Positions 23,106-34,705 of a stretch of DNA of 64,000 bases are shown piece after piece. A program made the translations under genes and the position numbers. The stretch covers positions 44,634,777-44,698,776 of the forward strand of contig OZ022238.1 in the NCBI GenBank assembly GCA_963978895.1, written 5' to 3'. Every line of letters begins with the position of its first letter. The stretch's first letter is position 1. The DNA is from Erpobdella octoculata. Its lineage: Eukaryota; Annelida; Clitellata; Hirudinida; Erpobdellidae. The notes below the pieces were generated by a model that was given only the letters and a program-made list of their open reading frames with translations, made no database searches and had not been told where the DNA came from.

Positions 23106-23481
23106 AATAAAAATTTTTAAAAAAAAAAAGAAGATGAAACGCAGGCTTAAAATCGCAAAGAACTTTACAGCTGAAATCAAACCAGCAATTCTACTTACAA
23201 TACACTAGCATGGGAATTTATTAGAAGATATCAGCTCTAAAGAAGTTTTAAACTACCTTTCAGTCCTAATGTCTAGACTAAAAGTCGAACAGCTTCTCTG
23301 CTTACCAAAGCTCACATTTGAAACTGGAGAAGCTTCAGCGACAGCAACTGCAGGATGCAACTGCCGCTTGGAACATATGCTTTTGCTCTACTTCCGTAGA
23401 TAGCTGGTCCAAGAACCGGTTCTTGAAAAAAAAATTGTGCTTTCTGTCATCACATTTTATCATTTGTCTTGGAAGCAACGG

Positions 23482-23536
23482 CTCTCTCTCTCTCTCTTTC
23501 TCTCTTTCTCTCTCTCTCTCTCTTTCTCTCTTTCTC
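23482..23536. repeat. (TC)n tract (intronic)
   Basis: CT/TTCTC repeats. Surrounding intron sequence (23110-24900) shows no supported exon other than the one at 24902. Confidence 0.9.
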
Positions 23537-24901
23537 TTCTCCTTTAATGGTTCCAGACATAATGGGTTTTTTTTGGAAGGTTCCAAAGCAGCTGGGAATA
23601 GATCGACCAGTCAACATTTCAAACATAGAATTCAAATGACATTGAACACAATGCCGTTTCTAATGTTGCAAATAAAATTATTGCAATTGGAAGCCCATTT
23701 GTGTTTGCGCTACAAGATGATAAACGGAATGATGAACTCAAAAGTGATTGGACACCTTCAGTTTATTGGTGAGACTCTTTACCAGAAGCCACGATGGTCT
23801 TAATCTGCTACTGAGTACTTGTCGTTGTGACGTCATAAAATATTATTTCACAATTCATGCCATCAACGTATGGAATGACCTTTCGGGTCATTTTGTTGCA
23901 GCGACAACGATCTCCAGTTTTTCCTGCAAATTATATTCCGTATTGAAGACGATTGTTTGATACAAATTACTTTCGATTCTGTTTGTTCCTGTTTTGTTTG
24001 CCCGGCCGACCGAAATGTCTTCGTTTTTTGTTTTGCCCAGGTGGTCTTTTTACCCTCCATTTGTGCTTTTAAATAAATAAATAAATTAATTAATAAATTA
24101 ATTTAATTAATTAATTAATTATACAAATAATAAAACAAATAACTAGATAAATAAATAAATAATGACCATTTTTTGCAAACCGCTAAAACGGGGAAAATTC
24201 CTTATTGTATTTTTTGCACAGCTACAACCATGCTAAAGTTTTTAAATTTTTGTCAAAAAACTCAATTTTAAGAAAACCAATTAGATCTTCTTTGGCTTGG
24301 AAATTCCCTTGACAAACACAACACAGAGGAAATTTGAATAATTTGGGATTCAACCATGCAGACATTTTTTAATGTTGTTTTGGCAATATCTGGTTGATAA
24401 TCTAACTCTAACTCTTCTACATTTGAGGACGAAAAATTTTGAAAATAGATGTCTGATAGCTCAAAAATTTTGTAACAGTAGAAAAATAAACTCCTAGTAA
24501 ATGAACGTCCCACACTTTTATTTTTTGTCAAGCTATTTAAAAAATGAGGTATTTCAGATTGACCTTCCTCTTTACCTAACCTCTCTCAACTGAATGCTAA
24601 CAAAACATTCTCATTCTTCATCTACACAGACTTTCTTACCTTTATACAACTGCTCTAACATCATTTTTAAATGTCATATTCGTATTTCTTTAAATTTTTG
24701 TTTGAAATTTCTTTTATTTCAGTCTCTACTAATAGCTATCGATTTGACAGTCTGGGTTTGAGTAGTATTTCGGTCCATTTATATTTCTGTGGTGGACTGT
24801 TAGCCATCCAAATTTCATATACATATGGCTAATGAAACATATCAACGCTATGTTTCCTTTCAATAATATATTTATATTCAAAAAACAAAATAATTTCAAA
24901 G

Positions 24902-25010
24902 ATGTTCCAAATTCTGGGAGCAGTTGCATACGTATCAATTTCGAACAATGCCTCATGCTCGTCCTTGAAGAGCGCCAAAGAAGGACCTCTCATACTTGAA
25001 CTCACTGAAG
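24902..25010 (+). CDS. Exon F' of the cysteine-rich gene
   Basis: Acceptor TTTCAAAG, donor GAAG|GTTATC, phase 0-1. It encodes MFQILGAVAYVSISNNASC then SSLKSAKEGPLILELTE. The counterpart exon F (39128) has the same phases and an almost identical donor (AAAG|GTTATA). The split codon with exon A gives Asp. The acceptor is AAG-type and purine-rich, the weakest splice site in the model; a CAG 16 bases downstream would be in the wrong phase. Confidence 0.55.
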
Positions 25011-25578
25011 GTTATCAATCTGTTGTTACATTTGTTTGCTTTTAACTTAAAAAATGTTATTTTACTTAAAATCTTCATTTTAAATCTTTTCCGGCTTTTA
25101 ATAGAATTTGCATATATTATAAGAGACAAAATTGAAAGGTTTTTATTTAACTTATTTGGTTTTAGTTGAGTTTCAAAAACTTAATGGTTTAATAAGCATT
25201 TTTTTCTTGGTTGCTTTTAAGGTGGTTATTTAATTACCCTTATTGTTTGTCCATGGTAATCATATAATAACAACAGTAATTATTAGTATTATTGTTACTA
25301 TCATTGATGACGGTGAGTCATAATGATATTGGGTCAAGAAAATATATTGTGCTTCTAACATTTTGAGAATTATAGATATCAATCATGCTGTTATTTTAAT
25401 GTATTTTCCAGCTTCTGTTTTAAGAATTAACGAGACATGCAGGATGATGACAAGTGCGCCTGACAAAAAACACAGACACGACAACATTTCCCATTCAACT
25501 CCCTCTTACATATTCCCACTTTTTCTCCTCCAGCATTCAATTAACTACAACATTTTTTTTGCCTTCCTTTTCTTCCAG

Positions 25579-25825
25579 ACCTCTTCGGTTGGCCGGCGAA
25601 CAGCGGCTGCAGCTTTCCATCATGGCTGACGACAAATTCTTGGCTGCCAGTGCCGCACAGCCACGTTTTCTACGACGCCGACGACTCCAACGACACACTG
25701 GTAGTTCGTTCGGCTTCTCCTTACACCGCGCATTCGTCTTACAAGTGCCTCAAGATCGAAGAAAGCAATTCTTCGAGTCACATATCGGCCTCTTCTCTCA
25801 TTCTGGCGCATGTCATTAACAAATG
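25579..25825 (+). CDS. Exon A of the cysteine-rich gene
   Basis: It has a strong acceptor (TTCCTTTTCTTCCAG) and donor TG|GTCAGT, phase 1-2, 247 bp. It encodes DLFGWPANSGCSFPSWL, HVFYDADDSNDTLVV and YKCLKIEES, ending ILAHVINK. The C-x-FP-x-W start with a later Y-x-C is how each module of this family begins. GC content and codon use are clearly higher than in the flanking AT-rich intron, which supports selection on the coding sequence. Confidence 0.7.
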
Positions 25826-26724
25826 GTCAGTAATTGAATTAATTCTAATTCAATTATTTTTAAATTTTAGCTTAACACTTTCGATTTCGCTTGGCTCGGA
25901 ATTTTTCCGGATTACGAGCAAAATATGTGGTGGAAAGAGATTAGAATGAAAGGAAATTACTTAAAACGGCTATGCGGATTAATGTGTAAGGAACAAAAGA
26001 ACTTGAATGATTATATCGGTCGTTTATCCACGTAGAACAACGTCTTGCATGAACCAGCCTTACTCCCCACTGCTGACAGAAACAAATGACGATAGGTTTA
26101 GAGTAATTGCCCTCCTCATGAACCGTTCAAGATTACTAAAATCTGTCTTATAACTTTGAATTATTATATTTATTATATTTATCAATATATTCATTTATCA
26201 AAATTATTTATAATTCATCATAATTGTTATTCAATAATTACCTAATAATGATATAATATATTGTGTGGATGCGCAGAAGGAATTGCAAGAGAAAATTGGA
26301 TGTTCCGAATTGAAGTTTGGAAAGATTAAATAATGAAGCCTTTAAGTTGTTTGAAACGAGATTAAGAGAGAAGATTAAGCAAGGATTAAAAAAACTGTTT
26401 GAAATAACGGCTTCCACTTAAATGTTTCCTGATGAAATTTTTTTAATAATTTCATAAATTTTTTATTAAAAATTTTTATCTTCTTTAAAATCAGTCAAAC
26501 TTCTCACCGGTGCTTGCGAGTTACGCGGAAACGACAGAACGTCGCCATTCTACAGATCGGTTAGTTACTTATAATTGAAGGTTATTTGAGTAACATTTTT
26601 CATTACATTTAAATATTATTAATTTAAATTAAAATAACAAATTCAATCGATTACGGTCAATTTCCAACTAACAAACTAAATTTACAGCTTAATTCAGATT
26701 CGTCTTATCATAATCTTTTTTCTT
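25826..26724. other. Intron, nothing recognised
   Basis: AT-rich intronic DNA between exon A and the GACT/GATT tract. No further exon with compatible phase was found. Confidence 0.45.
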
Positions 26725-27351
<627 letters not shown>

Positions 27352-27617
27352 GCCATATTTTGGAACCCTATATCACTCAAAAAATCCACTTCCCCTTATC
27401 CAATCGAATTGAAATTTCGTGGGTTTATTTGTCGCTGCGGACTTTACATTTTATTAAATGTTCAATTAAAATTGATTATAGTTTGCATTTATTATTTATA
27501 GTTTGCATTTATTAGTTATAGTTTGCATTTATTAATTATAGTTTGCATTTTATAGTGTGCAAAATATTAAAATAGTGTGCATTTAAATTGAATCGAAAAA
27601 TTTTTAATAAAAATATT

Positions 27618-27785
27618 TGGTTATTCCATATTAAATTTTCAATCCTTACGTACTTTACATATTAAGTATTTAGAAGACTGTGGTCATTTTTTCCCATTTT
27701 GTAGACATCGAATAATATTTTGCAAAACATTTTAGTCGCAGAATTACAAAATTATGAAGGATTTTTAAAAAACGTAGGGTTCTCT
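27618..27785. repeat. Dispersed repeat, copy 1 (pair with 39345-39540)
   Basis: Contains TTATTCCATA, TTTTCAATCCTTACGTACTT, GACTGTGGTCA and AATATTTTGCAAAACATTTT; the same segments recur in the same order at 39345-39540. The class is not recognised. Confidence 0.65.
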
Positions 27786-27802
27786 TGTTTAGTTTGTTTT
27801 TT

Positions 27803-27925
27803 CTCTCCTTCCTCTTCCTCTTCCTCTTTTTCTCTTTTTCTTTCTCTCTCTATCTCTCTCTATCTTGCTCTCTTTCTCTCTTGCTCTTTCTCTCTCTCTC
27901 ATTTTCTCTCTCTCATTCATTTTTT
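27803..27925. repeat. TC-rich tract (intronic)
   Basis: Imperfect TCTCTC/TTTCTC repeats. Confidence 0.85.
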
Positions 27926-28048
27926 CTTCTTCGTTTTTACTCTTTATTTTCAGTTTTCCTCACAAACAATTTTCTTTCTGGCGCAGACATTTTTTTATGC
28001 AAACTGTTGCAGACGTTTGCTATAATTGCGTTTAAGAAAGTTTCTTTT

Positions 28049-28320
28049 TGTAAGTTCAGTTAAAAATATGTCGTATTTGTAAGTTCAGTTAAAAATATAT
28101 CGTATTTGTAAGTTCAGTTAAAAATATATATCGTATTTGTAAGTTCAGTTAAAAATATATCGTATTTGTAAGTTCAGTTAAAAATATATATCGTATTTGT
28201 AAGTTCAGTTAAAAATATATATCGTATTTGTAAGTTCAGTTAAAAATATATATCGTATTTGTAAGTTCAGTTAAAAATATATATCGTATTTGTAAGTTCA
28301 GTTAAAAATATATCGTATTT
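28049..28320. repeat. 29-31 bp minisatellite (intronic)
   Basis: Nine copies of GTAAGTTCAGTTAAAAATAT followed by (AT)0-2 CGTATTT; unit length changes by 2 bp through AT slippage. Each unit contains GTAAGT, an exact 5' splice-site consensus, in the sense orientation of the gene. Confidence 0.9.
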
Positions 28321-28944
28321 ATCTTTCTGTGTTGCTCGTTTTAAACAAGATTCTGCAAAATTGTTCGATTCAATTGAAGTTAACTTTGAAGTTATCTGTA
28401 GGGAGGAAATCGTCAAAGACAATCTATGCAGATTCAATTGATGTATGTCTCAGCTGGCCGTTTTAAATTCCTTGCCAGAGCCTGATATATGAAGGCACGA
28501 GTCTTAAAACGCAAATACGAAATGAAAGATTGACGGGGGGAAGAGGAGAACATAAAATAAAATAAATAAATTAATAAATAAATTATTTAATATAATGAAT
28601 AAATTAATCATCGAATCAATTATTACGATTGAGTAAACAAATAAAAAAAATTTTTAAATAATAATATGCAAATTAAATATGAACGGAAGAACACGTTAAC
28701 TACCTGTATTGAACGAACAAATAATATTCTAATTTTCTATATTAATAACATAAAATAATGAACCGATTTTTATTTTCAATGGCTCAAAACTTTCCCATCA
28801 ATAAAGACCACCTCCATGCAAAATTCCGTTCGAATTGCTCCAGCAGTTCTAATATGATAATATGATAAGTTCTAATATGATAAGCGAACTAACACACTTT
28901 GTCTTTCATAAACACATAGATTACTTAACCACTAAAATAAGTAG

Positions 28945-29140
28945 ATTCATAATTAGGTAATCTATTACATAAACGGCCCGATGTTTGAAAGAGTAATACA
29001 TTCTCGGCTACAATTAGCTATAAACACGATGAAAAGCGATAATTAGGGGCAGGGTTAAGGTTGTAACAAAATTGGACTATTTTATTAGAAGATTCGGCCC
29101 GGGCCGTTTATGTGAAAGATAACCCATAATTATAAGTTAG
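28945..29140. mobile_element. Palindromic MITE-like element (intronic)
   Basis: ACATAAACGGCCCG at 28967-28980 is exactly inverted at 29100-29113, and the similarity extends outward imperfectly for about 25 more bases (TAATTAGGTAATCTATT versus TAATTATGGGTTATCTTTC in reverse complement). No clear target duplication is seen. It ends about 40 bases before exon B. Confidence 0.45.
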
Positions 29141-29176
29141 ACTTGAAAACAATTTATTTGTTGAATTTGTCGTCAG

Positions 29177-29367
29177 TCTGTGTGAAATGAAGTTGTTTGT
29201 CGCCATGAAAGAAGCCGATGCATTAAAAGACATTCTCGGTGGTCACTTTATGCCTGGCCGAACGATTTCTCTGCTGTGTGGTCAGCGGAAAACAGACGTG
29301 GATACGAAGTTTACTGGAACGTCCGTGATGTTAAGCGTCCGTGTGAAACGTTCATTTGTACGTGTGG
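29177..29367 (+). CDS. Exon B of the cysteine-rich gene
   Basis: Acceptor TTTGTCGTCAG, donor G|GTATGT, phase 2-1. Only one of three frames is open after the acceptor, and it is the one required by exon A; the junction creates Cys (INK-C-LCEMKLFVAMK). It encodes C-x-C-x-M-K-L-F, ILGGHFMPG and SLLCGQRK. The second half is less like the family pattern, so an earlier G|GT donor near 29240 of the same phase cannot be excluded. Confidence 0.5.
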
Positions 29368-29456
29368 GTATGTGCGTGTTTGTGTGTGTATGTGCGTGTG
29401 TGTATGTGCGTGTGTGTATGTGCGTGTGTGTAAGTTCGTGTGTGTGTGTGTGTGTA
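29368..29456. repeat. GTGT/GTGC-rich tract (intronic)
   Basis: Begins at the exon B donor: GTATGTGCGTGTTTGTG and similar. The donor itself is part of the repeat. Confidence 0.85.
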
Positions 29457-30537
29457 TTAAGTGTTGACATGTGTATGAATACGAGTACTGCGTGCGTGAA
29501 TGAATGTAAGTATGAACAGAATAGGTTTAATAATTCAGCTCGAAAACTCAATAACAACTGATTTGTCAGTGCACTTATGGAATTTCCAATCTACCGGGGG
29601 AGTTGAGCATTGTAAATGTTGAAGTGTCGTTGAAAATTAAATTGCAAAGTCATTAAAGTATAATTTGTATGAAATACATGTATAAAATAGTACATTTTAA
29701 GTACTCAGTCTAGAATAAAAGTATTAAGTACTTCTTTAGTACTCTCGCGAGCGAAACTTTCAACACAGAAAATTCTTTTTTTGTCGATAAAATTTCTCAA
29801 AGACCGACGCGATCTGCCTGGATTGCTTCTTTTCATGCGCATTCTATCAATTGAGTAGCTACGATGCTGTCTATATACATTACTGTTTGCTGCATTTTTT
29901 ATGTTTACAAAGAACTTATCATCTATATCCACAATCCACAATGTTGTAGTAGATGAAAGGAACGCCGAAAAGAGAAGGAAAAGATGGCGATGGAAAAATC
30001 GTTGAAGCCGCAACAGTGCTGACAACACGGCGCACATGTGGTGCAGCTAGAAAGTTTCGAAGTTGCATAGAGTTGATGAAATGTTGAAACCTGTGATAAT
30101 GTTAAAACAGCAACATGTTGAAACGACGAAATTTTAACACTGCAAGATCTTGAATGAGCAAAATATTGAATGAGCAAAATGTTGAATGAGCAAAATGTTG
30201 GAGCAACAAAATGTTGGAGCAACAAAATGTTGAGGAAGCAAAGTGTTTAAGAAACAAAAGTTGAAGCAACAAAATATTTAAGGAAAGAAGCATCTCCATA
30301 AGCTCTTCTCTGCTCCAATGACTTGACATGGCGCAAAAATAATCTTTTCGTTTTGCAAAAAAGATAAGCATGTTTTTGAGAGCCCATTTCATAATGAGTC
30401 GAAATAAAAACGAAATACCAAGGAAACGTTTTTGCTACGAAAAACCAAAAAGAGAAAAAAGTTCATTTTCCTGATAGCTTTCTTGAGTTACTATGCGTAA
30501 ACGGAGGTCAGTAATTTACACAATCTTGAGTACGAGT
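29457..30537. other. Intron, nothing certain
   Basis: No supported exon. Near 30110-30260 there are about six degenerate copies of GAGCAAAATGTTGAAT (minisatellite-like). A minus-strand frame at 29705-30037 (110 codons, hydrophobic start, then basic) is open, but has no homology that I recognise. Confidence 0.45.
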
Positions 30538-30745
30538 GGATGTGTGAAAGTGAGCCTGTGTGAGTGTGTTTGTGTGAGTGTGTTTGTGTGCCTGTGTGAG
30601 TGTGTTTGTGTGCCTGTGTGAGTGTGTTTGTGAGTGTGGTTGTGTGAGTGTGTATGTGTGTTTGTGTGTGTGTGTGAGTGTGAGTGTGTTTGTGTGTGTG
30701 CGTGTGAGTGTGGCTGTGTGTGCGTGTGTGCGTGTGCACTTATCA
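30538..30745. repeat. GTGT/GAGTGTGTTT-rich repeat (intronic)
   Basis: Imperfect repeats of TGTGTGAGTGTGTTTGTG with GTGCCT variants. Confidence 0.9.
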
Positions 30746-30893
30746 TACGTGTGTTTATGGTCCAAATAAAGTGGAAGTGGATTGAGAGAAATTAGTGAAT
30801 GAATGATGACTTGGAAAGAAGAATCGAACTTTAATAAAAAAAATTAATGATGCATTAGTAGAATGAAAGATGCAAATGAATAGATGGACGAAC

Positions 30894-31027
30894 GAATGGA
30901 TGGATGGATGGATGGATGGATGGATGGATGGATGGATGGATGGATGGATGGATGGACGGACGGACGGACGGACGGACGGACGGGCGGACGGACGGACGGA
31001 CGGACGGATGGATGGATGGATGGATGG
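30894..31027. repeat. (GGAT)n/(GGAC)n microsatellite (intronic)
   Basis: GGAT units, a central block of GGAC units (30954-31006), then GGAT again; one GGGC interruption. Confidence 0.95.
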
Positions 31028-31790
31028 ATAGAAAAATATAAAACTAAATGAATGATTGAAAGGCAAGAACGAATGCAATCATGAGTCTGCCATCAATCTC
31101 CCGCATGGAATCACCAGCTCAGAAGCGACTTGAAGGAGAAGAAAAATGAAAATTCGAAATAAATGCTTCGCAGGATGAAATTGCGCGCCTTCGTTAACGG
31201 ATAAATTTTGAATTCTTCTCCGCCATGTTCATTTGCGGTCACGTGTCGATGAGCGATAAAAGATCTAAAATATAGCGCTGAATCATAAACTGGAGTCGCG
31301 GAGATGTTCGGTGCTGAATTGAGTTTGCCGTGCGCTGCTCCGGAAGTTCACATTTTACGCGCACCGACGATGTTTTTAAGAAGCGCAAATTCGTCGAATT
31401 CGATTTAAAATATTTAAAATATTTCGCAGCAGTTGTGGGTTTAAAAGATTATTTTATTTGGAGTTTTTTTGTTGTTTCGTGATTAAATTAAAAAATAAAC
31501 ATCGAAAAAAATATTGTTTTCATCGTCGTTCAAAAACTAAAAAATTAGAAAAAAGAAAGTTTTTAAACCGACAAAATAAAAAATGAAACCACGTGGATGT
31601 GAGGAAGCGAGGGGAAAAAAGGAGAGAAAATGTAAAAAAGAGAGAAAGGAAGAGAGAGGGGGAAGGAAAAAGGAAATAAATTTCATATTCCTGATAATTA
31701 AAAAAAATTATGCCCTGTGCGTGACTATGTTTATATTTTACGGTTAAACATGTTGGTTTATGTGAAGTTGTGTGTCGGTGAGCTAACATT
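31028..31790. other. Intron, nothing certain
   Basis: Mixed sequence. GC-richer patches around 31190-31390 have no splice-compatible open frame that I can support. Confidence 0.4.
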
Positions 31791-32085
31791 TGTACGTGAT
31801 GTTGTTTGTTTATGAGTATTTGTACTTGATGTTGTTTGTCTGTGAGTATTTGTACTTGATGTTGTTTATCTGTGAGTATTTGTACATGATGTTGTTTGTC
31901 TGTGAGTGAGTATTTGTACGTGATGTTGTTTGTCTGTGAGTATTTGTACTTGATGTTGTTTGTCTGTGAGTATTTGTACTTGATGTTGTTTGTCTGTGAG
32001 TGAGTATTTGTACGTGATGTTGTTTGTCTGTGAGTGAGTATTTGTACGTGATGTTGTTTGTCGGTGAGTATTCGGATGTATTGTA
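31791..32085. repeat. 30/34-bp minisatellite GATGTTGTTTGTCTGTGAGT
   Basis: About nine units of GATGTTGTTTGTCTGTGAGT(GAGT)ATTTGTACT; the 4-bp GAGT duplication separates 30- and 34-bp forms. Confidence 0.9.
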
Positions 32086-32319
32086 TGTAATGTTGTGTGT
32101 CGGTGAGCACACGAGGATGTGTTTAAGGTGCATCTGTTTGTTTGTGAAAATGGAGATTTTGTTTTGGAGTGGAAAAATTTTATGTTTCCGCAAATGGAAG
32201 AGGAGAATATGACGTCATAAAGAAGGAGGATCAAAGGATGGCTGTGTTGACGATGAAGAAATGTATTGTATGTTGTTGTTGTGTGTTGTTGGGCAACGAC
32301 GTGTTTTGTCGGATTATTT

Positions 32320-32680
32320 TATGTCCTGTTATGTGGTGTTGTTTTGCTATGTGGTGTTGTTTTGCTATGTGGTGTTGTTTTGTTGTGTGGTGTTGTCCTG
32401 TTATGTGGTGTTGTTTTGTTGTGTGGTGTTGATTTGTTATGTAGTGTTGTTTTGTTATGTGGTGTTGTTTTGCTATGTGGCGTTGTCCTGTTATGTGGTG
32501 TTGTTTTGTTGTGTGGTGTTGATTTGTTATGTAGTGTTGTTTTGTTATGTGGTGTTATTTTGTAATGTGGTGTTGTTTTGTTATGTGGTGTTGTTTTGTT
32601 ATGTGGTGTTGTTTTGTAATGTGGTGTTGTTTTGTTATGTGGTGTTGTTTTGTAATGTGGTGTTGTCCTGTTGTGTGTGT
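32320..32680. repeat. 17-bp minisatellite TGTTATGTGGTGTTGTT, left block
   Basis: About 21 units with frequent C/T and A/G exchanges. A 68-bp higher-order period is visible where the order of CCTG-, TTGTTG- and GATT-containing units repeats (32395-32480 versus 32485-32545). Confidence 0.9.
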
Positions 32681-32929
32681 GAGTGTGTGTGTGTGGATTG
32701 ATTAACGTCTGTATCTATCTGAGACAATATAGACGATATGTATATGCTTGAGTGTTCTGTGATGTGTTTATGTAGCGCAAAACGAGTGATCGTGTGTTAT
32801 TGTTGGTTTTGGAGCAGAGAAGCTGCCGAAAGCACATGGGCACGCGGTTCGATTTACCCAGCCCGCCAACTGCTACTGTGAAGTGGGCTGGACAGGGCCG
32901 TCAAATCGACCTCCCCTTCTTTGCCTATC
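32681..32929. other. Spacer between minisatellite blocks
   Basis: Includes a GC-richer segment (32815-32930: CGCGGTTCGATTTACCCAGCCCGCC and following, split) that interrupts the minisatellite. No open frame of interest. Confidence 0.45.
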
Positions 32930-33035
32930 TTGTCGTCCTGTTATGTGGTGTTGTCCTGTTATGTGGTGTTGTCCTGTTATGTGGCGGTGTCCTGTTATGT
33001 GGCGGTGTCCTGTTATGTGGCGGTGTCCTGTAATG
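32930..33035. repeat. 17-bp minisatellite, right block
   Basis: Six units of GTCCTGTTATGTGGTGTT, the last three with GGCGGT. It continues the array at 32320 after the GC-rich interruption. Confidence 0.9.
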
Positions 33036-33062
33036 TGCTTTAACTAACTATGTATAATGGCG

Positions 33063-33933
33063 CAGGGGCGTAGCTAGGGGGGGCGAGCTGCCCCGGGCGC
33101 CATCTTGGGGAGGGCGCCAAAAAGGAAGATACAGTATATTCATGCTAGACTAACTCTCTCTCAAAGTTTGCGTAAGATGCAAGAAAAACAGTAGTTTCCT
33201 TCCTTGCATCAGGATGTCATCCACAGTCTAGTTATATATCTGCTGCTTCAGTCCATTTAGTTGTTCTGCAGCATCAAACTTGTTAGGTTCTTAGGAAGGG
33301 AGAGAGCCATGTCACTCATGTGTTTCATTTCAAACCCACCAGCCACAATCTAGGCACAGATCTCCGGCTCAGGCAAGGTGGAACTTGGTGACCCCTTCAT
33401 GCTCCAGCCACCAGTCATTTCACATCGTTGACTTAGAGCCAATGTTTTGAAAGCTGCTCTTGCTATCTAGAACGTCTGTGCCCTGTGCAGCACACCTCCT
33501 TTATGACATCAAGTTTATGACACACAGCCTAAGGACCATATTTAATTTCATCAGTGTGTGCATTTATTGACATTTATTTATTACATTTATTCTCACTGAG
33601 TTTTGTGGATTTTAAAAAAATTTATTTCTGTTCTTTACGGTATTTTAAATAAAATTTTTGCTTGCCGCATTTTTTTTCAAATACTGATCGCGAAAAGATG
33701 GCGCCAAAACGCACGCATATAAACCTACACTTTTAGTTCTTAAGAGAACGGCAAAAGTATGAACGAAGTAAACATCGAATCTTTTTCTCAACAAAAGTCA
33801 AATGATAAGAACAATAGGACATGTAACGTTTAACTTTAACTTCTTCATTGCAACGGGGGGAGGTCCGGGGGCGCCGGGGGGCGCAAAATTTATAGTTTCG
33901 CCCCGGGCGCCAAAAACCCTCGCTACGCCTCTG
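33063..33933. mobile_element. hAT-like non-autonomous DNA transposon with 8-bp target duplication
   Basis: The left terminus CAGGGGCGTAGCTAGGG is matched in inverted orientation by CCCTCGCTACGCCTCTG at the right, with GCCCCGGGCGCC nearby in both arms. TAATGGCG is repeated directly at 33055-33062 and 33934-33941. CAGNGGCGTAGC-type ends with 8-bp duplications are characteristic of the hAT superfamily. At 871 bp with no transposase frame, it is non-autonomous. It lies in the large intron before exon C. Confidence 0.85.
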
Positions 33934-33941
33934 TAATGGCG

Positions 33942-34704
33942 TGGTGGTGTTCTTTACATACATGTATTCAGTCGTGCTTCTAAAAAAATTGTTATTTTTT
34001 TGTGTACTATAATTTGTTTATAAATTACTATAATGTATTCATACTATAGCTATTAGTTTTATAATACTATAATATTTATAAAATTATATATATATATGTA
34101 TGTATATGCCTGGCTGAACTAAGCGAAAGTTCTTAAGAACAAAGTAGAAGTTTTAAGTAGAAAAATAATTTCTTTGAAATTATTTTAATCCCTACAAAAT
34201 TGAAAAATCTATAAAAAACTGTGAAAAGATTTTTTATTTGTCGCACGACGTATTGGAGCATGGAGTGTGCTGTTTGCAATTCAGGTACATATCTTCATAA
34301 AACAAGTGAAAGTTGATTTAAAAAATTGAAAACAGGCTTTTTAGACAGTTTTAAAATTTCATAGCGACATCGTATTGTAAAAATATCACCCCAAAGAATA
34401 ATAAACAATAGATGCTTATTGTTGCTATGACCATGAAAGTTTTTGTCGTCATTATTAATATGATTTTTTAGTTTTTTAAATTTTATTCTTGTTTAATTAA
34501 ACTAAACATTTTTTTATTGGGCAAATTTTATAATGATTTTCCGAACTTCAAAACGTCCGCGGACATTCCATGGGCATCCGGACAATTGAAAATTAATTAA
34601 AGCGTATGATAAACAACATTCACCATTTACATTTTTCTCTTAATTTTTCAATATTTTAATTTTATAATTAAGTTTTTTATGGTCTAAAGACGTGTTATAA
34701 GTTT
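33942..34704. other. Intron, AT-rich, nothing recognised
   Basis: No exon, repeat or element that I can support. Confidence 0.45.
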
Positions 34705-34705
34705 A

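Noticed and set aside
23282..23420. Possible exon after a CTTTCAG acceptor
   Set aside because: The frame required by the neighbouring exons hits a stop at once; the open alternative does not fit the phase.
29705..30037. 110-codon minus-strand frame with a hydrophobic N-terminus
   Set aside because: No recognisable domain, and it lies in the large intron of the plus-strand gene; not enough to call it a gene.
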